A stretch of DNA of 34,898 nt, taken from contig JAJFFE010000040.1 in the NCBI GenBank assembly GCA_021776775.1, positions 1 to 34,898 of the forward strand, written 5' to 3'. A program made the translations under genes and the position numbers. The stretch's first letter is position 1, and the number at the start of each line of letters is the position of its first letter. Origin of the DNA: Planctomycetota bacterium. GTDB lineage: Bacteria > Planctomycetota > UBA8108 > UBA1146 > JAJFFE01. The notes below the pieces were generated by a model. It ran no database searches. It was not told the origin of the DNA and worked only from the letters and a program-made list of their open reading frames with translations. Of this stretch, positions 1 through 8,378 are shown piece after piece.

Positions 1-103
1 TTGGTACCGGCCCGTTCCAGCTTTTTGTCCACCTTCACCATTTGGCGAGGATGGAGGTGAGGCGGGCAAAGTCAGAACGTGATGATTCATAAGGGATTGG
101 AGT

Positions 104-179
104 TGGCGCGCTCGGCAGGATTCGAACCTGCGACCCACGGATTCGAAGTCCGGTACTCTATCCACTGAGCTACGAGCGC
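104..179 (-). tRNA. tRNA-Arg (anticodon TCG)
   Basis: Read on the minus strand, this folds as a full cloverleaf. The seven-base acceptor arms are GCGCTCG and CGAGCGC, the D arm is GCTC/GAGT, the anticodon loop is CTTCGAA, and the T arm is GCAGG-TTCGAAT-CCTGC. The anticodon TCG reads CGA arginine codons. The discriminator base is G, and the 3' CCA is encoded in the DNA (TGG on the plus strand at 104-106). The outermost anticodon-stem pair is a C/T mismatch, which is tolerable. No terminator was recognised downstream. Confidence 0.95.
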
Positions 180-1051
180 ACCGATGTTTTGCATTGAGGG
201 CTTGGCTGATATTGCTGGCCGCCGGGCGGCCCGCCCAAACCCGTCCCGTCCATATCGGACGTGGGTCGGGAGAATGCCAGATGAATCGCGGGGCCGCAAG
301 CCCTCAAGTGAGACGCGGCGTGAGGTTCTCCTTCTGCGCGCCCTATTCTCTCCCTTCAAGGTGCCTCCCCTTCACGATTGGCGAGCCAATCGGCGGACCC
401 GCCCCACGACGGTTTTCTGCCGCGGCGTCTCGACGGTTCATCGCAGTCACAATGAGTCGTTCCCGTCCGGGTGCAGTCGAGGCCAGGCGGGGGCGAGTAG
501 ATTTAGTCGTGGTGCGCGTCGAGCTGGCCGCACCCGAAACGCCCACCCCGTGACGCTCGCCGTCCTCGAGAAACGCGACGCCGTCGACGAGAATCGCGGG
601 TCCACACTGAGCGCGTGATCGAGCCCGAGGGCGCGGCACCTCTCGGTCGGTTCCTTTGCTGTGTCGCCCCGATTCTGCAGCAGCAAACCGATCACGTCGC
701 ATGAACAACCCGTGAGTGAGTCCACAACCCGCTGTGTGTGCACTCCTTGAGTCGACGGTTCTATCGGTTGCAATCGGGTCCCGGATCCTGAACTCGTGTT
801 ATCGAGCAAGAGAGTGTGTCGCGGATATTCCTTTCAGTTGGGATGAGAAGGCCAAGAGGTGCGGCTGTTCGGGTGTTCCTGCTAAGCTTACTTCTCAGAA
901 TCGGCTACCCGGACATCGATGGACCCCACCTGACGCGAGGCGGCCTCGACTGCGAAACTGCCGCTTTTGGTGAGGCGGGTGGTGGTGGTGAGCGGCATGG
1001 AGACGACCTATTCTGGACACGTCCCCGAATCCTTCGAAAGGCACGGACCTC
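180..1051. other. gene-poor stretch, no gene recognised
   Basis: Several overlapping open frames of 60-145 codons run through this stretch on both strands. None has a recognisable domain, a good ribosome binding site, or support over its competitors, as expected by chance in GC-rich DNA. A short GC palindrome (GGCCGCC/GGCGGCC) sits at 217-231 without a T run. The 3' end must hold the promoter of the exported protein starting at 1052, but I could not fix its elements. A rapidly evolving small gene cannot be excluded. Confidence 0.5.
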
Positions 1052-2908
1052 ATGGCAACGACGCGAACCATCTCACTTCTCGTTTTCTTGACGATGTCTT
1101 CGTCGCTGATCTTTGGCCAGGTGGGTTCCGATGATTGTGTCGGCGCCACACCGATCGCCATGGGAATCACCACGTTCGACACGACCGCGGCCACGACCGA
1201 CGGGCCTCCGGCGTGTGCGTTGATTGCGAACGACCACTGGTTTCTCTTCGTCGCTCCGAACGACGCGACGTATGAGTTCTCCCTGTGCGACGTCACCGAC
1301 TACGACGCAGCGATGGCGGCCTACCCGGACAGTGCTCCTTGTCCTCCTGACTCAGGCGATGCGATGGCGTGCAACGATGACGCGTGCGGCGGAGGCGGGC
1401 CGCCGATAATCGAGCTCACCCTGACCGTGGGAGAAACGGTGCGACTTCAAGTCGGAGGGTGGCAAGGATCGACGGGTTCGGGCGAGATCGCGATTACCGA
1501 GGTGGCGCCGCCCCCGCCGCTCGCGCCGGAAGCCGACATTCTCGTCGGAGATATTTTCAACTTCACTCAGTTCGGGCGGGAGGGCAGCGAGGTCGGTTGC
1601 GGGATCGCATCAACTACGTGTAACGCTGGCGTCGAGCCGCTGGACTGGTTCGGGAATCCGGATCCTCGACACCCGTTCATCACCTCGGCGGCGTACCGCC
1701 TCGAGAACGATCGCTTGGTGCAACTAGGAATGTCGTTCGCGAAACACGGATTCGCGGCCGCGCAGACCGACGCGTGTGGTTTGGGGTGTAGTCCATTTTC
1801 TGACAGCACTCGACTCGGAGTCGGTTGCTCCGACATCTACGGCGCGGCGACCAACGCCAATCAGAGCAATCTCGGCCTTCGCAGTGAGATCAACCCTTGG
1901 ACTGGTGCGTTCGACTATTCAACGTCGATTCTGTCGACGACGAGCGGCCCGTTCGACGGAGTCGAACGTCGGCTCCGTCTGCACGATGACGACCTCGATC
2001 CCGTCCAGCACCCGGAGGCCGAGTGGTTCTGCGAAATCTACGTGCTCGCTCACGACGACTACGACCACACCAATAGCGTCGCGTGGGAGCCGTTCACGCC
2101 CGTCGGTTCTCCCGGCGGAATCTGGTCCTTCGACACGAGTGCCACGGCCACTGTCGGCGCCGCGATTCACGCCTGGCCCGGCGCACAAATAGTAGAGGTC
2201 ATGGACCCAGTGTTGGACGACGGGCGGGTCTATCTCGCCGCGAAAGCGATCGACCTCGGGGGCGGCGCGTGGCGATACGAGTACGCGATCCAAAACCTCG
2301 ACCTGAGCGAGGCAATCGGCGCCCTATCGATTCTGGTCCCCGCTTCCGTGTCGGTGACGGACATCGGTTTTCACGCTCCGAACCAACTCGAACTCGGCTT
2401 CGACGACCAACCGTGGAGCGCGGTGCGGACGGCCGACGCCGTCGAATGGGCCACGGACTCGGCGGACACGGCGACCCCGCAGAACCCGCTACGTTGGGGT
2501 GCCCTCTACAATTTTTGGTTCACCGCGAACACCGCGCCGCAGGTCCAGACCGCGACCCTCGGTGTGCACTTTGCGACGACTGTTGCCGAGTTGACGGGCG
2601 AATCGATCGGTCCCGAAGGCGCACCCGGTGAGTCGTTCCGGCGAGGCGACGTGAACGAAGACGGACAGCTGAACATCGCCGATCCGATCCTAGGTCTCAC
2701 TAGGCTCTTTGACGGTCTCGCTCTTCCCGAATGCTACGACGCGCACGATGCCAACGACGACGCGCTCTGGGATATCGCGGACACGATCTTCATACTCAGC
2801 TATCTCTTCGCCGAAGGACCGAGCCCGGCTCTACCGTTTCCCGACTGCGGGCCGGACGTCACTGAGCCGGACGGCCTGGACTGTTTGACGTACGCGGGTT
2901 GCCCGTAG
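1052..2908 (+). CDS. exported protein with dockerin-like C-terminal module
   Basis: A 618-residue secreted protein. An N-terminal signal peptide (hydrophobic core about residues 7-20, ending FGQ) precedes a beta-rich domain of about 125 residues. That domain has the pattern DDC-x-GA...FDTT-x-ATTDGP...NDHW...CNDDACGG, which resembles domains seen in planctomycete exported proteins. A middle region of unknown fold follows. The last 90 or so residues hold two calcium-loop-like segments (GDVNEDGQLNIAD and DANDDALWDIAD) with four cysteines. This is a dockerin type I-like module, and it closely matches the C terminus of the protein at 11186. In cellulosomes dockerins bind cohesins; in planctomycetes their role is uncertain, and surface anchoring or sorting is an inference. 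A GAAAGG lies upstream of the ATG. It converges on the cytochrome operon. Catalytic activity is not evident. Confidence 0.85.
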   Translation: MATTRTISLLVFLTMSSSLIFGQVGSDDCVGATPIAMGITTFDTTAATTDGPPACALIANDHWFLFVAPNDATYEFSLCDVTDYDAAMAAYPDSAPCPPDSGDAMACNDDACGGGGPPIIELTLTVGETVRLQVGGWQGSTGSGEIAITEVAPPPPLAPEADILVGDIFNFTQFGREGSEVGCGIASTTCNAGVEPLDWFGNPDPRHPFITSAAYRLENDRLVQLGMSFAKHGFAAAQTDACGLGCSPFSDSTRLGVGCSDIYGAATNANQSNLGLRSEINPWTGAFDYSTSILSTTSGPFDGVERRLRLHDDDLDPVQHPEAEWFCEIYVLAHDDYDHTNSVAWEPFTPVGSPGGIWSFDTSATATVGAAIHAWPGAQIVEVMDPVLDDGRVYLAAKAIDLGGGAWRYEYAIQNLDLSEAIGALSILVPASVSVTDIGFHAPNQLELGFDDQPWSAVRTADAVEWATDSADTATPQNPLRWGALYNFWFTANTAPQVQTATLGVHFATTVAELTGESIGPEGAPGESFRRGDVNEDGQLNIADPILGLTRLFDGLALPECYDAHDANDDALWDIADTIFILSYLFAEGPSPALPFPDCGPDVTEPDGLDCLTYAGCP

Positions 2909-2998
2909 CTGAGGGTGACGCAAGCACCTTCAAGGTTCAAAGCCACTGACTGGGTCGCGCGGCCGGGAACCTCGGCTCCCCCACCTTCCTGACATCCT

Positions 2999-4285
2999 TC
3001 ATCGGTCCTGGCCGTCCGGGTGGCAGTCGAGGCAGGCGGGACTGGCGTAGATGTAGTCGTCGACTTCGTCGTGTTCGTCGAGCATTTCGGCGGCGGAGTG
3101 GTCGTGGCAGCTGATGCAGGTGAACTGGGTGGGGTTGCCGGGATTGGTGTGGCAGTCGTTACACGTGAGGCCGGAGTGGTCGCCGCTGGTGATGGGGAAG
3201 GTGTGGTCGAAGGTGGCGCCGGTCCAGGTGGAGGAGCTGTGGCAGTCGTCGCAGGAGGTGGGGAAGCCGGCGGCGAGGTGGTTCGGGGTCGCGGTGGTGG
3301 TGTAGTCGGCCAGGTGACAATCGACGCAGTCGGTTCCTTGGGTGACGAAGGTGGTTGGGCTGTGGCACCCTTGGCAGTCGAGCGCAACGTGCGAACCGTC
3401 GAGGGAGAACTCGGCGACGTGGGTGAATCGCGCATTCTCCCAGGTGACGGTGGTGTGGCAATCTTCGCAGTCGGTCGAGAAGCCGGCCAACGCGTGCGGC
3501 GGATCGTTGGTGCTGGCGTAGTCCGACGCGTGACACGCGATGCAATCGGAGTCGAGGCCGGCGAAGGATGCTCCGGACCCGTGGCAGTCTGCGCACTGCG
3601 CGCCAGCGTGGGCCCCGGTCAGCGGGAAGCTGGTCGGGTGCGGGAAGCGTACGTTTCGCCACGAGGTTGGGGTGTGGCAGTTCTCGCAGTCGCTGTTCAA
3701 GCCGGTGGCGAGGTGATCGAGCACTGTCGAGCGGGCCACTTCGGACCGATGGCAGCTTTCGCAGGCGGTGTCGGCACGAGTGTACGATCCCGATTCGGCG
3801 CCGTCGTGGCAACGCACGCACGATACTCCGGCGTGCGCGCCGATGAGCGGAAAGCGCGTCGCTTGGTGTTCGACGATCATCGCACGCGGGAACCAAGTTT
3901 GTTCGTTGTGACAATCTTCGCAGCTGTTGCCGAGCTGGCCGCGGTGCGGATCTTCGTGGCATCCACGACACCCCTTGGCGGCGAACTCCGCGACGTCGCC
4001 GCGATCATTGTGACAGTAGAGACAGCGTGCGCGCTGGTGCGCACCGTTCAGTGCGACGCCGGTCGACGCCTCGTGATCGAACTGGAACTCGGCGCGGATC
4101 TCGCTCCAACCTCCGCTGGTGTGACATACCGAACAGTCACCGGGGAACGTATCGTGGGGAATGACCGGGCCGTTTCTCTCTGGCCAGTGTTGCGGCCCCG
4201 AGAAGACCGCGCACGACACGAGCGCGACGGCAAACAGCAGCGCCGCCACGGCCATCACGGTGTGTTGTCGTCGTCGATGTGTCAT
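2999..4285 (-). CDS. 16-heme c-type cytochrome lipoprotein
   Basis: A 428-residue exported multiheme cytochrome with 16 CxxCH heme-attachment motifs, counted by eye, spread from about residue 50 to the C terminus. The N terminus has basic residues, a hydrophobic stretch and the lipobox LVSC with Cys25, so it should be a lipoprotein, probably in the outer membrane. Many hemes are preceded by a unit of the form F-x-L-x-G-x-H before the CxxCH, which could provide distal histidine ligands. The gene is last in the operon, 11 bp after the beta-barrel gene, with AGAGAAG as ribosome binding site. With the barrel it probably makes the outer end of an electron conduit, by analogy to porin-cytochrome complexes such as MtrCAB; the electron acceptor cannot be read from the sequence. 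Which face of the outer membrane it sits on is inferred. Confidence 0.92.
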   Translation of the reverse strand: MTHRRRQHTVMAVAALLFAVALVSCAVFSGPQHWPERNGPVIPHDTFPGDCSVCHTSGGWSEIRAEFQFDHEASTGVALNGAHQRARCLYCHNDRGDVAEFAAKGCRGCHEDPHRGQLGNSCEDCHNEQTWFPRAMIVEHQATRFPLIGAHAGVSCVRCHDGAESGSYTRADTACESCHRSEVARSTVLDHLATGLNSDCENCHTPTSWRNVRFPHPTSFPLTGAHAGAQCADCHGSGASFAGLDSDCIACHASDYASTNDPPHALAGFSTDCEDCHTTVTWENARFTHVAEFSLDGSHVALDCQGCHSPTTFVTQGTDCVDCHLADYTTTATPNHLAAGFPTSCDDCHSSSTWTGATFDHTFPITSGDHSGLTCNDCHTNPGNPTQFTCISCHDHSAAEMLDEHDEVDDYIYASPACLDCHPDGQDR

Positions 4286-4296
4286 GGCTTCTCTAT

Positions 4297-6051
4297 TCAG
4301 AACCGGTACTGCAGGTAAACGTTGGCGCCTGTCGAATCTTCGTCGTCCCCGAATGCCGCTTCTATCTGACTACTCCACGTCCAATGCTCACCGGCCAGCC
4401 AATCGAACAGAACAATGGCGCGTTGACTCGTGATCGACTGTTCACCGATCGAGAGCGCATCGTAGTTCTGTTCGGAGTGCAGGTAGAGTAGTTGAAACGT
4501 GTGGGATCGCCCAGCGTGTGTGATGCCGGCGCGTAGTCCGGGCGTGTCGCCGGCCGGGTTCTCCCGATACGACACCGCAGCGAGCAGCTCCCACCCCGGG
4601 CTTGGCCAATTGGGCGTGCGAAGCGAAACCTCCGCCCCGTAGCCGTCGTCGTCTTGATCACTCCAGACCCGGGTCCTGGTATCGACCCGAAGGTGCGTCG
4701 CTAGTCGGTGTCGGGTCGAAAGCCGCGCTTGTCGTCGCCGGCTTCGGCGCACGGTTTCGGCCAGGGTCTCGCTTGCAGTCGCAAACTCATCGCGCCGCAA
4801 CTCGGGCCAGCGTGACTGGGAAGCGCTGACCCGGAACGAGTGCGCGCGGCTGGGCCGATACTGAACGGTTCCGAACACTTCTGTCAGTTCGAGGCCGGAC
4901 GACTTGAGCCGATCGTCGCTCGTGTAGTAGTCGACCCACGCGTTCGAGTAGAGCGACCACTCGGCGTTGGGGTTCCACTCGAGCCGTCCCAAGAAGAGAT
5001 CACGATCGTTGTCGCCGAGGTGCCAACTGTGTTGGTACGCCGAGACGAACGAGAAACGCCGCTGCGTGCCGGCGCGGACTCGGTGATAGACCGCCACCGT
5101 CGCGCTGTCTCCGGTGCCGCGATCGAACGACGGTTCCGGGTAACCGCCGGCGATCACGCCGAAGTCCCCCAACCCAGTTCTAGCCATCACGTCGGCACCG
5201 TCGATCACTCCGAGTTCGGGCAAGTCGTCGCTGACGAACCGCCCCACTTCAACTCGCACGGGCGCGGCGCTGTCCCATCCCCAAAGATACGAGAACCGTT
5301 CGAGACGGGTTCGCGTCGTCGCATCCTCGTTGGCGCCGTCGAGGTCGAGATCGCGGCGTCGCACCTCCGCGTCGACTTCGAAACGACCGCCGATGCCGAA
5401 CAAGTTGTCCCAACGGAGATCGGCACCGAGTCGGGTTTGATAGTCGCGCACGTCCCGATCACCGGCGCGGTCCCACCGTCCGTTCCAGCCGAGGAACACG
5501 CGACCGCGAAAGTCGACCGGCCGATCGGCCGGCAGGATTCCGAACGCCGGAGCGAGCAGCGGTTCATCGTCGTCACGCGGTTCGATGTCGCGCGACCACG
5601 GCGGGTGGTCTGGCTGGCCCGGTGTCGGCTTGGCGGCGCCGGGGGTTGCGCGGTCGCTGGGCCGCGGACGCGAGGCAGGAACATCGACCCGTCCGCGCGT
5701 GCCGGTCGGGATCGGCTCGAGGTCGATCGCGAACTCGGCCCGCGCCGACGCGGACGAAACGGTGACGATCTCCGCCTCGACGTTGGCTCCGCGTTCGGGG
5801 AATCGAACGATGTCTCCAACGCGTAGTCCCGCGAGCCGCCCTCGATCGAGAAACACGTCCTGGCCGGTCACGTACGTTACGACAACGTCGACCGTGCGCG
5901 TAGCGGCAGGGTTGGGGTCATCCGCTGCTTCGTCGGCTCCGAACGCACGATCGATCCCTATCGACGCTGCGCCAGAAACAAGCAGCAGCGCCAACATCAG
6001 CCGGGCCGATAGCCACCGAAACAGTAGCACGACAGACACGCTCTTCTTCAT
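4297..6051 (-). CDS. outer-membrane beta-barrel protein (putative porin of the electron conduit)
   Basis: A 584-residue protein starting MKKSV, with a signal peptide (hydrophobic run, then a likely cleavage near AFGADEA). A small beta domain follows (VTGQDVFLDRGRLAGLRVGDIV), then a Pro-rich linker. About 400 residues of alternating polar and apolar beta strands rich in Tyr, Trp and Arg come next, ending in YLQYRF. A terminal aromatic is the usual outer-membrane barrel signal. I prefer the ATG at 6051 over upstream starts because it forms an ATGA overlap with the stop of the 26-heme gene and has a GGTGGGGGG stretch before it. Sandwiched between two multiheme cytochrome genes, it is best read as the sheath through which cytochromes pass electrons across the outer membrane. 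Sequence similarity to MtrB or other named porins is not obvious to me, and I see no CxxC of the MtrB type. Confidence 0.8.
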   Translation of the reverse strand: MKKSVSVVLLFRWLSARLMLALLLVSGAASIGIDRAFGADEAADDPNPAATRTVDVVVTYVTGQDVFLDRGRLAGLRVGDIVRFPERGANVEAEIVTVSSASARAEFAIDLEPIPTGTRGRVDVPASRPRPSDRATPGAAKPTPGQPDHPPWSRDIEPRDDDEPLLAPAFGILPADRPVDFRGRVFLGWNGRWDRAGDRDVRDYQTRLGADLRWDNLFGIGGRFEVDAEVRRRDLDLDGANEDATTRTRLERFSYLWGWDSAAPVRVEVGRFVSDDLPELGVIDGADVMARTGLGDFGVIAGGYPEPSFDRGTGDSATVAVYHRVRAGTQRRFSFVSAYQHSWHLGDNDRDLFLGRLEWNPNAEWSLYSNAWVDYYTSDDRLKSSGLELTEVFGTVQYRPSRAHSFRVSASQSRWPELRRDEFATASETLAETVRRSRRRQARLSTRHRLATHLRVDTRTRVWSDQDDDGYGAEVSLRTPNWPSPGWELLAAVSYRENPAGDTPGLRAGITHAGRSHTFQLLYLHSEQNYDALSIGEQSITSQRAIVLFDWLAGEHWTWSSQIEAAFGDDEDSTGANVYLQYRF

Positions 6052-8378
6052 CGCTGCCCCCCACCGTGACAATCTCGGCACGCCGTGCCCAACGGCCGGT
6101 ATCGAATGACCGACGACCCATCGTCACGTGTCACCGGTTGATGGCAACGCGCGCAATCCAGCTTGGCGTGAGTGGCGTCGAGCGCGAAGCGGGCATCGGT
6201 CGAGTGATCGAACGACACTACCCGAAACGGCTGCTTCGGGTCGTGACACCCTGAACAGTCGCGCTTGAACTGACCCGCGTGCGGATCTTGGTGACACGAA
6301 CGACACGACGGTTCAACGCGCCGACGCTCGCGGCGCTTCCCGCCCGTCGCGACTTGCGACACGTGACACTGGGCGCAGTCGATCGTGGCGTGCCGACCGT
6401 CGAGCGCGAACCGTGTGCGGGCGCCGTGGTCAAACGGTATCTGGGGTTTGACGAACGTCTCGGTCGAGTGACACCGGACACACGTGGCGTCGCCAAACAT
6501 GCCGAAGTGAGGATCGTCGTGGCAGCTGACACAGTCGGTCGGCGCCCCCGAGAACGCCGCGACGCCGGTAGTGAGTTTCTCGGTGTGACACGACTGACAC
6601 GGCACCGCGAGATGCGCGCCGGTCAGTGGAAACGCGGTCTTGGCGTGCGTTGCCGGCGAGAAGTTGGCAGGGGCAAACCCGGTGGTGCGATGGCAGTCGA
6701 GGCAACGCGCTTCGGCAAACGCACCCGTCGCCAAATCGGTGTGGGGCGTGTCGTGACACGACTCGCAAGCGTGAGGCTCTCGTCCGGGGAATCGCTTGTC
6801 GAAGGTGGCGTTTCGAGCGGGGTTGTTGGCTTGGGCCGACGACAGTCCGACGTGACACGTCGCGCAATCGACCGTGTCGTGCGGCGTCGTCAGCGGGAAC
6901 CCGACCACGGCGTGTTGCTTCGGAGACATCTGCGCCTCGGGATACCGGAAGCTCATGTGATCTGTTTGGTGACACGACACGCACGGCGCTTCCGCGGCAA
7001 CGGTTCCGCTAGCGACAGTGCCGTGTGGGTCGAACGCACGGTGCGGGGAGGCGTGACACGCTTCGCACTGGGACTCGCTCTTCATGGCAACGGGGCCAGA
7101 GTCAGAACCCGAGACCGTGCGGCGGCGCGCCTGAGCATCGGAGGAGTGACACGCGCTACACGGAAGAACGGTGTGGTTGCCGGAAAGCGCGAGTCCGAAC
7201 TGGTGGTGATCCGCCGTCGTCACGGTCGCCGGGCCGAACGCATGCGTGTCGTGGCACGCGGAGCACGTTCGACTGCCGCCGGGTAGAGACTGTGACGCAC
7301 CTGCTTCACTGTGTGATTGGTCGTGCGGATTGTCGTGGCAGCTACCACACTGCGCCAACTCTCGGTCGACGACACCGGGTCTCCCGGCATTGTTGATTCG
7401 CTTCTGGTCGAGCTTCGTATGGCACGAGCGACATCCCCCGTCGCGAACCATCGCCGCGGCGTGCGCACCGTCGAGCCGCACGCCTATCGCCGTGTGCTCG
7501 TCGATACCAAACCTCACCGCGTCGAACCGGGTTGGCGCGTGACAGAGTGCGCAGTCGCGCGCGTCGACAATCGACATCGCCGTGGCAAGGGCCGCGGTCG
7601 CTGCATTGGAATCGTGCGGATTCGCGTGGCAGTCGACACACTCGCGTCGGTCGGCACTTCGTCTCGTCGGATTGCGCAGCGTCGCCACTGCGAATTCGCT
7701 CTTCGGGACGTGGCAAGAGTCGCATGACAGTGCGCTGTGCGCGGGGTCGTCGAGCGGAAACCACGGCCGGTGCCACTCTCGGGTCTGCATGGCGAAGCTG
7801 TGGCCGTCGGTATGACAACTTTGACATCCAGTCCCGAACGATTGGCCGTGTCGTTCCAAATGGGGATCGCCGTGGCAGTCCGCGCACGCGTTCTCGGTGC
7901 GCAAGAACCGCTTCTCACCGACGGGCGGCAACGCTGCGTCAGCGTGCGGGTGGCAGTCGACGCACGCCACCGTCGCGTGGGCGCCGCGCAAATCAAAGCG
8001 ATCGTGGAACGCCGGGTACTGATCGAGCGACGCGATCCCGGCTCGGGCAAAACTTGCTGAGGTCACCAGTGAAGCATCGTCTCCCAAGTGCTCGGCGTGA
8101 CAACGTCCACACGCGGCGAACGCCAGCGGGTCGAGTCGGCCGTGCAATCCGGTCCGCTCAGTACGCTGGTCGGCAATCGGTTCGTGACAGCTCAGACAGG
8201 CGTCGGCCAGCGAATTCGAGCCGTCGCCGTGACACGTGGCGCAACTCTGCTCATCGATCCCGGCGCGTACGGCGTGGACCGAGTGGATCGGCCCCGGCGA
8301 GACACGATCGAGTTGGCCCACGAAGATTAAAGCGATCAAGACCAGCGTGCCTATGGTGATGAAGATGGCAGGCTTCAT
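6048..8378 (-). CDS. membrane-anchored 26-heme c-type cytochrome
   Basis: A 776-residue protein with 26 CxxCH motifs counted by eye, about one per 29 residues after residue 45. The N terminus MKPAIFITIGTLVLIALIF is a hydrophobic segment without an obvious cleavage site, so it may stay anchored in the inner membrane with the hemes in the periplasm. Units of the type F-x-L-x-G-x-H...CxxCH, and CxxCH-x-x-PH, recur through the chain and match those of the 16-heme protein at 2999, which suggests growth by internal duplication. The gene overlaps its neighbours by ATGA on both sides (8375-8378 and 6048-6051), so translation is probably coupled. Proposed role: carry electrons across the periplasm between the inner-membrane oxidoreductase encoded upstream and the barrel encoded downstream. 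A cytochrome maturation system would be required and is not in the window. Confidence 0.93.
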   Translation of the reverse strand: MKPAIFITIGTLVLIALIFVGQLDRVSPGPIHSVHAVRAGIDEQSCATCHGDGSNSLADACLSCHEPIADQRTERTGLHGRLDPLAFAACGRCHAEHLGDDASLVTSASFARAGIASLDQYPAFHDRFDLRGAHATVACVDCHPHADAALPPVGEKRFLRTENACADCHGDPHLERHGQSFGTGCQSCHTDGHSFAMQTREWHRPWFPLDDPAHSALSCDSCHVPKSEFAVATLRNPTRRSADRRECVDCHANPHDSNAATAALATAMSIVDARDCALCHAPTRFDAVRFGIDEHTAIGVRLDGAHAAAMVRDGGCRSCHTKLDQKRINNAGRPGVVDRELAQCGSCHDNPHDQSHSEAGASQSLPGGSRTCSACHDTHAFGPATVTTADHHQFGLALSGNHTVLPCSACHSSDAQARRRTVSGSDSGPVAMKSESQCEACHASPHRAFDPHGTVASGTVAAEAPCVSCHQTDHMSFRYPEAQMSPKQHAVVGFPLTTPHDTVDCATCHVGLSSAQANNPARNATFDKRFPGREPHACESCHDTPHTDLATGAFAEARCLDCHRTTGFAPANFSPATHAKTAFPLTGAHLAVPCQSCHTEKLTTGVAAFSGAPTDCVSCHDDPHFGMFGDATCVRCHSTETFVKPQIPFDHGARTRFALDGRHATIDCAQCHVSQVATGGKRRERRRVEPSCRSCHQDPHAGQFKRDCSGCHDPKQPFRVVSFDHSTDARFALDATHAKLDCARCHQPVTRDDGSSVIRYRPLGTACRDCHGGGQR

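Noticed and set aside
184..809. Overlapping open frames of 119-144 codons on both strands
   Set aside because: They overlap each other, have no domain, no ribosome binding site and an arginine-rich composition typical of chance frames in GC-rich DNA.
3020..4318. A 432-codon open frame opposite the 16-heme cytochrome gene
   Set aside because: It is the mirror of a gene with 16 heme motifs and has low-complexity Val/Gly/Ala composition; it is a shadow.
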